A stretch of DNA of 39,319 nucleotides from Ignavibacteria bacterium (lineage in GTDB: Bacteria > Bacteroidota > Ignavibacteria > Ch128b), in assembly GCA_026415235.1 (NCBI GenBank), contig JAOAHM010000050.1, positions 1 through 39,319 on the forward strand, written 5' to 3'. Below the pieces are notes generated by a model, which was not told where the DNA came from, did not search any database, and was given only the letters and a program-made list of their open reading frames with translations. The translations under genes were made by a program, and so were the position numbers. Below are positions 33,178-39,319 of this stretch, in pieces. How positions within the stretch are numbered: the first letter of the stretch is position 1; every line of letters begins with the position of its first letter.

Positions 33178-35907
33178 TTATTTCAATAATAACATTTTCT
33201 TGGTATCTCGAAACTCTCCAGCTTCAATTCGATAGAAATAGACTCCTGTTGAAAAACCACTTAAATCTACATCAACAACATATTTACCAACATCGAGTTC
33301 TTTATCAACAATTTTCATAACTTCTCGACCAAGTACATCATAGATGACAAGTTTAACATTTTCTCGATATGGAAGTTCAAACTCAATTTTTGTTTTCGGA
33401 TTAAATGGATTTGGATAATTCTGATTAAGAACAAAATTGGAAGGGACAGAATTCTCAGCTCTTTCAATTCCTGTTGTTGAGTATGGTAGCCAAGCAAGTA
33501 TCACATCATTGAGTGCAGCACCAAATCTAATGTAAACTTTGTTTTGCGTCTCGTCAGGATATAAAATTTTGAAGTGATCCATAAACGGATATTCATTAGA
33601 CCTTAAAAATCTTAATAATCCAAAATCACTTAAATTATAAGAGCGAACACTTGAAAAATTGTTTTGAGAATTTAAGTAAAAAATTTTTCCTGACTGATAA
33701 CCAGTTACATGAACTAAACCGTTTTTATCACGCTCCATCAAAATACATTGAGTATTTGCGAGATTTAAAAATAAACCTACGTTAGAAGGTATATTAGTAA
33801 CTGAATCACGAATAACTCTATGTATATACATAACAACATCGTAATAAATTGCTGTACCAATACTTAATGAGGAAACGACATCGAATACGTGTAAAACACC
33901 GTTCAGATCTACATCAAAAGCTACTTTGTTTCTTCCACCAGAAATATCCCAGTTTTCCGATACAAATAGACGCTTAGGTCTCGAGAACCCGTTTTGATTT
34001 CCATAAATAACATAAACACCACTTGGTATATAAGGTCTATAAACAACATATGCATTTCCATTTTGTGCAGCTTTAATTGAAATCCAAATGGATGAACTCA
34101 TTGAAGAAATTGTATCACCTATAACTATTGGATTTACAAAACTTCCTGATGAATTATTTGTGTATCTAATGATTGTCTTAAAATCACTTGTATATTTTAG
34201 ATAGGTGAAATGAACTACACCGTTGTTATCTATATCGAAGTCAAATGTAGTTGATGGATTTAAAGTATCATTTACAGTTACAGCATAACCACCTTCGAGT
34301 GCAAAATTTTGATTTAATTTATAATAATACCATTGACCCAAATCCATACCTGCCATAGTGTTGTAACCTATGACTTTAAAGATTAGCAAATGAATGTTTT
34401 GATTCTTATCTACTTTGACAATTGGTCTAAGTGAACTATATCTCGGTCTGAGTCCAATATTTGCTGGCACATTTATTTTTCTGATATGAGAAGTATCAAT
34501 AGCAACAACAAATTGATTATTAGTTTGTAATAATTCGAAAAGATAAATAGCACCAGTTGTGTCATTTACTTGGGCATAACCATCCCTAGAATTCAGTAAG
34601 TAAATTTTGTTGTTATGTTTTGTTGCATGCAAAGTTCTTACAGAATAAAAGTCAAAAGGTAATATCAAATTATATGTGAAAATTCCTTGCTTTTGTCTTA
34701 TTAAATATTCTTTAAAGTTAAATAAAATCACAGCATCATTAGAATTCCAAGCAGCCAAACCTCCAATTGACTGGTTTATGTAATTAGGTGCGCTCAGATT
34801 AAAAGGATTAAATTTGGTACCATCCACTCTATGATATATAGAACCACTTGAGAAATCATTGACTGGTATATTAGTAAAGCAACGATATTCATAACTATTC
34901 AAATTATTATTGAATTCAATCACATGTAGATTATTTTGTCGGTCTAATGTGAATATTCTATTTGAAAGAAGATCTCTTCGAAAAGTATTTCCAGTATAAG
35001 CATAAACTCTAATATAGGATAAATGAATTGCTCCATTATTATAATCTTCTTTGAAAAGTGGATAAGAAACAACATGAGGATTTTCAGATGTATTTGAACC
35101 AACATAAGTGAAATAAACATCATCCATCAAAGTAGTTGAATCTTGAAAACTATATTTCTTAAAAATATGTCTAACTTCGAGGTTCTCAAGCCAATTTCCC
35201 CGAACATGATTGAATAATAACTGAACATAAAGTTCTTTATTTGCAAATACATTCATATAAGGAATATAGCTATACTGAAATTCTGATGGAAATGGTATAG
35301 TAATTTTTCTAGTATTAACAACGAAATTATTTTGGGAAGGATTAATAAGTTGTGTCCAACTTATCTGCGACATAGTGATTGGTGGTGTACGCTTTCCTAA
35401 AAAGAAATGAATATAATTAACTACAATTTTATTATCTGTAGTTCGAATAACATTTAATTTGAAACTATTAATTTGAAAATCGTGAATTGGTAACTGATCG
35501 CTGCCTAAATAAAAAACTGTATCTATTTGTGAGTTAGTGTAATACAAATGAACAGTTTCACTCCCAATTGAGTGACTCGCAAAAGCAATATGAATCACAC
35601 CTGATGTATCAATATCAAAATCATAGTGGGTTAGATTTAGATTTGAGGAGGATAAACGGGCTCTCCCAATTGGTTTTAGCGCTGAAAAATAACCGCTTTT
35701 GTTATTCATTTCATAAAATCGAGTACCGTCATAGCTTAAGACATAAATGTTTCCAGACGCATCATATTTAACTCTATTATGAGAAGTATATTGATAATTT
35801 GTAGCAATGTTTTCATAAATTTCATGATATTGAATAACTTGAGAATTTAAGTGCGAAAAGTTCAAGAGAAATAATAACAAGCTGAAGGAAAAGATTTTTT
35901 TTAACAT
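33178..35907 (-). CDS. Large T9SS-secreted repeat protein, probable beta-propeller, function unknown
   Basis: 909 residues from the ATG at 35907, chosen because the signal peptide 'MLKKIFSFSLLLFLLNFSHL' begins there and AAGGAGGG (35923-35916) precedes it; a further 12 codons upstream would put charged residues before the signal. The body holds repeated blades of the form 'D(I/V)D..G.(I/V)H(I/V/F)....' (for example 'FDIDTSGVIHIAFA', 'FDIDNNGVVHFTYL', 'FDVDLNGVLHVFDV', 'RDKNGLVHVTGY'), like sialidase/BNR-type propellers but without Asp-boxes. It ends with a type A T9SS sorting domain ('NQNYPNPFNPKTKIEF', 'STGVYFYRIEAGEF'). No catalytic residues can be named. It lies between two amylase genes, so a carbohydrate-binding role is possible but unproven. 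Confidence 0.8.
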   Translation of the reverse strand: MLKKIFSFSLLLFLLNFSHLNSQVIQYHEIYENIATNYQYTSHNRVKYDASGNIYVLSYDGTRFYEMNNKSGYFSALKPIGRARLSSSNLNLTHYDFDIDTSGVIHIAFASHSIGSETVHLYYTNSQIDTVFYLGSDQLPIHDFQINSFKLNVIRTTDNKIVVNYIHFFLGKRTPPITMSQISWTQLINPSQNNFVVNTRKITIPFPSEFQYSYIPYMNVFANKELYVQLLFNHVRGNWLENLEVRHIFKKYSFQDSTTLMDDVYFTYVGSNTSENPHVVSYPLFKEDYNNGAIHLSYIRVYAYTGNTFRRDLLSNRIFTLDRQNNLHVIEFNNNLNSYEYRCFTNIPVNDFSSGSIYHRVDGTKFNPFNLSAPNYINQSIGGLAAWNSNDAVILFNFKEYLIRQKQGIFTYNLILPFDFYSVRTLHATKHNNKIYLLNSRDGYAQVNDTTGAIYLFELLQTNNQFVVAIDTSHIRKINVPANIGLRPRYSSLRPIVKVDKNQNIHLLIFKVIGYNTMAGMDLGQWYYYKLNQNFALEGGYAVTVNDTLNPSTTFDFDIDNNGVVHFTYLKYTSDFKTIIRYTNNSSGSFVNPIVIGDTISSMSSSIWISIKAAQNGNAYVVYRPYIPSGVYVIYGNQNGFSRPKRLFVSENWDISGGRNKVAFDVDLNGVLHVFDVVSSLSIGTAIYYDVVMYIHRVIRDSVTNIPSNVGLFLNLANTQCILMERDKNGLVHVTGYQSGKIFYLNSQNNFSSVRSYNLSDFGLLRFLRSNEYPFMDHFKILYPDETQNKVYIRFGAALNDVILAWLPYSTTGIERAENSVPSNFVLNQNYPNPFNPKTKIEFELPYRENVKLVIYDVLGREVMKIVDKELDVGKYVVDVDLSGFSTGVYFYRIEAGEFRDTKKMLLLK

Positions 35908-36269
35908 TCCCTTTGCCCTCCTTGTTAGATTGAAGTTGAACAAAATTTATTAAACTTATTAATCTTCTTTCTACAAAAAAATAAATTTGAAAAAAGATTA
36001 ATGATTTAAAAAAGTTTGTCCAAAAAGATTATTGCCTCAACCCCACAAAAGCTTCTGAATAGTGTTAATAAAAACTCAAAATAAATTTTGATATTAAAGT
36101 TCACACCAAAACAAAAAATCTAAAACTTTTTAATCCAAAAATTATCTAAGTCTCTTATTTCCTCAATTAACTAAGTACAAACGTGAAAAAGGATTTGATA
36201 ATTAAACTTTTAATTTCAACCAAATCCTTTCACGTAAAATCTAATAAAAATTACTTAAAATTTGAATGA
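35908..36269. other. 362-base intergenic region between repeat protein and second amylase
   Basis: AT-rich. It contains the ribosome binding site of the repeat-protein gene at 35916-35923 and a long hairpin at 36181-36235 behind the amylase stop. A TTGTAG-17-TTAATA pair upstream of the repeat-protein gene is too weak to call. No open frame of note. Confidence 0.4.
36181..36235 (-). terminator. Long hairpin after the second amylase gene
   Basis: Arms 36181-36197 and 36221-36235 pair over 15 bases with a two-base bulge, and the spacer itself folds (ATTAAA with TTTAAT). It lies 34 bases after the amylase stop on the minus strand. The T-run behind it is poor, so it may be a 3'-end stabilising hairpin rather than a classic terminator. 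Confidence 0.5.
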
Positions 36270-39080
36270 CTATTTTAAGAACACCATTTTCTTCTCAGAT
36301 ATGTAGTTCTCAGTTATCAATCTGTAAAAATAAATTCCACTTGAGAGTCGTGACGCATCAAATGATTTCAAATAAGAGCCAGCTTTTTGATATTCGTTTA
36401 CAAGAGTTGCAACTTCTTGTCCAAGGGCATTATAAATTTTTAGCTGAACCTTAGTATCAACGGGTAAATCATAAGTTATGTATGTTATCGGGTTAAATGG
36501 ATTGGGATAATTTTGATAAAGTTCAAATTTGTTAGGCAGGGTTTCGTTTGTGTAATCAACTGAAGTGAGTAACCCAGGTTCTGGCGTTGGGAGTTTTTTA
36601 GTTGTGTAAATTCTGAATTCACCTGGTTGAAGATTAATTGTCATTTGTGTGTTAGTTACATTAATACTATCACCATAAAAATAATTATACCACCATCCAG
36701 TATTTTGGAAGTTTGGAGTGACTGTTCGCTGAACAACATCAAAGTTACCAACAATAGCAACATTCATTGAATCATCGTTAAGCCAAAATCTTTTTACTGC
36801 TCCACTGAAGTCAGTTGTAAAATTCGTCGTTCTAAAAACTTTGTAACTCTTTCTCAAATCAATGAGAGTTGCAAAAGTTTTATAAAGTTTGTTTCTATTT
36901 GCATCAAGGAAATATCCCCAACGAATTGGTTTTGGTCCTGTTCTGCCATTATATTCAATCGAATAATCGTAACCAAGTTCTCCGAATTGCCAAATCATCT
37001 TTGGACCTGGAACAGTGAAGAAAAATGCAGCAGCAAGTTTGATTCTTTCCAAAGCAGTTGCAAGATTTTTTATGTTGTAAGTTCCGCTTGAATTTCCATA
37101 CATTAAATTTTTGTACATCAATCTTTCTTCATCGTGAGATTCCATGTAACCAATTAAATGTGGTTTTGAAAATCCACGAGATTTGTAGGAGATGCGAGTA
37201 AAGTCCGATTTACCACCATCATGCCAGCCCATTGTTGCTTCATTGTAGTTGTAGTTCAAATTCCCCCAGCTTAACATTCCATAGTTCGTCAAAACTTGTT
37301 CTTCTGAATCAACTGCAAAATGTTCTAAAATTACATAAGCAGTTGAGTCATATTTCCAGATTGAATCGGCATAAGCTTTTAAGATATTAATTCTTGATTG
37401 GTCATATTGTCCCCAAAGTCCAACATCATTACCTGAATTAGTTTGAGTAAATCCTTTCGATAAATCGAATCTAAATCCATCTACTTTGTATTCTTGCAAA
37501 TAAAATTTCAAAGCACGTGCGACTAATTCTTTTGTTGCTTGACTTTCGTGATTGAAATCATATCCAACATTGTAAGGATGTCTTGCAACAGGATTAAAGT
37601 AAGGACTATTTGCAGCAGGTCTTTGATTTGTTTCATCCCACCACATTCTAACAAGTGAAGATTGACCGAAGTTGTGATTAAATACCACATCAAAAATCAC
37701 TGCGAATCCCATTTGATGTGCTTTATCAATAAAAGCTTTAAGGGCATTTTTTGTGCCGTAATACTTGTCCATCGCAAAGTAGAAAGTTGTATTGTATCCC
37801 CAACTTTCATTTCCTTCGAATTCGTTTACTGGCATTAGTTCAATTGCGTTAACTCCAAGTCTCTTCAAATAATTCAAAGTATCAGCAAGCGTTTTATAAT
37901 CGTGTGTTGTAACAAAATCTCTTAATAGTAATTCATAAACAACAAGTTCTGTTTTTTGTGGTCTTTGAAAATTAGTTACTTGCCAATTGTATTTCGGCTC
38001 ATTGATTTGAAAGACTGAAACTAAATGGGTTGTTTTTCCAAATGGATATGGTTTCAAATTCGGATACACTGATGATGGAATGTATTGATCATTCCATGGA
38101 TCTAAAACTTTTTCTGTAAATGGATCGGCAACTTTTATCTTACCATCAATAAAATATTGATAACCATATTCTTCATTTGGATTTAAATTATTGATTTGAA
38201 TCCAATAACGATTTCCATCAGGGGTTCTTTTCATGTAATAATTTGGATGAACTTCCCAATTAGTGAAATCTCCAATTACATAAACATAATTTTTATAAGG
38301 TGCATACAAACATAGAATTACACTTGTACTGTCAATTCTATTAACACCATCTTGAATTCCAGGTGGTAGTGCTTGAGTTTGAACTGGTGAACGAACGATG
38401 AAATAATTTGAATCAACTTTCACATTTCCACTTGCATCAGTTGCAACTGCACGGAGATTATACCTTCCATAGTTAAAGAACATCATTGTTCGACTTAAAT
38501 AGAATGTATCTGTTTGTGCAATGAGTGAATCGTTCAAAAACAATTTTAGATTTACTGAACCAGCTGAAACAGCCGTGATTGTAAAATTCTGTGCTGTGTT
38601 GATTATTGTTCCTTTTTCAACTGGATTGATGAATCGAACATTCAAGCCTGGTTTATACAAAGGCAGGAAAATATCACTTCCATCAGCATCACGACCAACT
38701 TTACTTCCATCAGCATTTCTGAAAACAAAAGCTAATTTCAAAATATCTTCGGTATCAGGTACACCATAATATTGTGGAATGTTTATAGTGATTCTCCAGA
38801 TGTTATTTCCAATGTATTGAATTGAAGGTTGATTAACAGGTGAGCCCCATGTTGTTTTAACATATCTCCAATCGTTTGGATGACGGCTTAAACTCGTAAT
38901 TACTCCTGTGTGAACATAAATTGGAAAAACTCCAACTAATGCACCATTTCCTTTCGTTACATCATAATCAATTGTAATTACATCATTTCTTGTGGCAAAG
39001 TATGGTGTCCATTGTAAAACCTGTGAACTTAAAACTCCTGCTGTTAAAAAAAACAAAGCGACAAACAATAATTTTTTCAT
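36270..39080 (-). CDS. Secreted GH13 alpha-amylase-family enzyme with CBM48-like and T9SS domains
   Basis: 936 residues. Signal peptide at 1-19; an N-terminal beta-domain (about 22-145) of CBM25/26-like strand pattern; an Ig-like segment (about 148-230); a CBM48/E-set domain (about 245-345: 'YVYVIGDFTNWEVHP', 'YGYQYFIDGKIKVADP'); the GH13 barrel (about 376-770) with region I 'DVVFNH' at 464-469, nucleophile Asp539 ('DGFRFDLSKG'), acid/base Glu586 ('VILEHFA') and Asp650 ('MESHDEER'); and a type A sorting domain from about 858. The CBM48 plus barrel layout resembles branching-enzyme/pullulanase relatives, but secretion points to polysaccharide breakdown. Bond specificity cannot be read from sequence. 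ATGA overlap with the preceding cargo gene indicates one transcript. Confidence 0.92.
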   Translation of the reverse strand: MKKLLFVALFFLTAGVLSSQVLQWTPYFATRNDVITIDYDVTKGNGALVGVFPIYVHTGVITSLSRHPNDWRYVKTTWGSPVNQPSIQYIGNNIWRITINIPQYYGVPDTEDILKLAFVFRNADGSKVGRDADGSDIFLPLYKPGLNVRFINPVEKGTIINTAQNFTITAVSAGSVNLKLFLNDSLIAQTDTFYLSRTMMFFNYGRYNLRAVATDASGNVKVDSNYFIVRSPVQTQALPPGIQDGVNRIDSTSVILCLYAPYKNYVYVIGDFTNWEVHPNYYMKRTPDGNRYWIQINNLNPNEEYGYQYFIDGKIKVADPFTEKVLDPWNDQYIPSSVYPNLKPYPFGKTTHLVSVFQINEPKYNWQVTNFQRPQKTELVVYELLLRDFVTTHDYKTLADTLNYLKRLGVNAIELMPVNEFEGNESWGYNTTFYFAMDKYYGTKNALKAFIDKAHQMGFAVIFDVVFNHNFGQSSLVRMWWDETNQRPAANSPYFNPVARHPYNVGYDFNHESQATKELVARALKFYLQEYKVDGFRFDLSKGFTQTNSGNDVGLWGQYDQSRINILKAYADSIWKYDSTAYVILEHFAVDSEEQVLTNYGMLSWGNLNYNYNEATMGWHDGGKSDFTRISYKSRGFSKPHLIGYMESHDEERLMYKNLMYGNSSGTYNIKNLATALERIKLAAAFFFTVPGPKMIWQFGELGYDYSIEYNGRTGPKPIRWGYFLDANRNKLYKTFATLIDLRKSYKVFRTTNFTTDFSGAVKRFWLNDDSMNVAIVGNFDVVQRTVTPNFQNTGWWYNYFYGDSINVTNTQMTINLQPGEFRIYTTKKLPTPEPGLLTSVDYTNETLPNKFELYQNYPNPFNPITYITYDLPVDTKVQLKIYNALGQEVATLVNEYQKAGSYLKSFDASRLSSGIYFYRLITENYISEKKMVFLK

Positions 39081-39319
39081 TTTAGATACTCCATCTTCTT
39101 TGATTCTCTATAATCACCAATTTGAATTGAGTAGATATAAGTTCCCGAACTAATCTTGTAATAGTTTCCATCGAATTCAATCTGGTGATATCCATCTGAA
39201 TTGATTTGATTAGTGATAGAAGTAATTTCTCTTCCTAAGGTATCAGTAACTTTGAAAGTGAGTGTTTTACCAACAAATTCCTTTGGAACATAGTAACGAA
39301 TTTGAGTTGAGTAATTAAA
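39077..39319 (-). CDS. T9SS-sorted protein, C-terminal end only (5' part outside window)
   Basis: The last 80 codons of a minus-strand gene run in from the right edge, open in frame throughout: 'TLTFKVTDTLGREIT', 'ISSGTYIYSIQIGDYRESKKMEYLK' split at the G-D-Y, then TGA. This is the second half of a type A T9SS sorting domain, with the 'NPFNP' part just before ('FNYSTQIRYYVP'). Its TGA overlaps the ATG of the amylase gene at 39080. Nothing can be said of its main domains. Confidence 0.85.
   Translation of the reverse strand, partial: FNYSTQIRYYVPKEFVGKTLTFKVTDTLGREITSITNQINSDGYHQIEFDGNYYKISSGTYIYSIQIGDYRESKKMEYLK

Noticed and set aside
35908-35943. Upstream ATG of the repeat-protein gene
   Set aside because: The ribosome binding site would be inside the coding sequence and the signal peptide would no longer be N-terminal.
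1-39319. CRISPR arrays, tRNA/rRNA genes, insertion sequences, prophage or toxin-antitoxin genes
   Set aside because: Both strands were read for regular direct repeats, tRNA arms, transposase motifs and inverted terminal repeats; none was seen.

Overview
The window is AT-rich chromosomal DNA. It most likely comes from a member of the Bacteroidota/Chlorobiota group, and Ignavibacteria-like is my best guess. The main reason is that six encoded proteins end in a type A type IX secretion (T9SS) sorting domain of the 'NYPNPFNP ... GIYFY ... K(K/R)M' kind. A SUF system with bacilliredoxin, an RNase HIII, DUF1844, DUF2723 and reg_prop/Y_Y_Y proteins fit the same assignment. No tRNA, rRNA, CRISPR array, insertion sequence or phage gene was seen. 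The species call is inference.

Layout. 1-2.9 kb (+): the 3' end of a T9SS cargo gene with a strong hairpin after it, then a DUF2723 membrane protein. 2.9-8.7 kb (-): an apparent operon of a lipid A-type ABC exporter, an O-antigen-ligase-like protein carrying a beta-propeller in its large loop, DUF1844, NAD kinase and an exported thioredoxin-like protein. 8.8-10.4 kb (+): methylglyoxal synthase and RNase HIII. 10.4-13.4 kb (-): a membrane-spanning reg_prop/Y_Y_Y sensor ending in a Fis-type DNA-binding domain, followed by a two-helix membrane protein. 13.7-15.1 kb (+): a cystathionine beta-synthase/cysteine synthase with CBS domains. 15.2-17.1 kb (-): an FAD oxidoreductase and a 23S rRNA pseudouridine synthase. 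17.5-24.3 kb (-): a complete SUF iron-sulfur operon, sufBCDSU-sufT-bacilliredoxin-Rrf2 regulator. 24.3-24.65 kb: the suf promoter and a strand-specific intrinsic terminator that suggests a small RNA on the plus strand. 24.65-26.0 kb (-): an ECF sigma factor followed by a divergent eIF2B-like protein.

26.3-39.3 kb (-): a secreted-protein locus. It holds two architecturally different GH13 alpha-amylase-family enzymes, a multidomain carbohydrate-binding-type protein, a large repeat protein, a small lipoprotein and the 3' end of another cargo gene. All the large proteins carry T9SS sorting domains. No SusC/SusD pair is present, so if this is a starch-use locus it works with surface-anchored or released enzymes rather than a Sus-type uptake complex.

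Most notable: (i) a propeller inserted in an O-antigen-ligase fold; (ii) a kinase-free transmembrane regulator in which a periplasmic propeller is joined through a coiled coil to a Fis helix-turn-helix; (iii) a possible iron-sulfur-linked small RNA between suf and the sigma/eIF2B-like pair; (iv) a repeated 'WDF...VGK' domain and 'GWNLIG...GYW' modules shared by T9SS cargo proteins.
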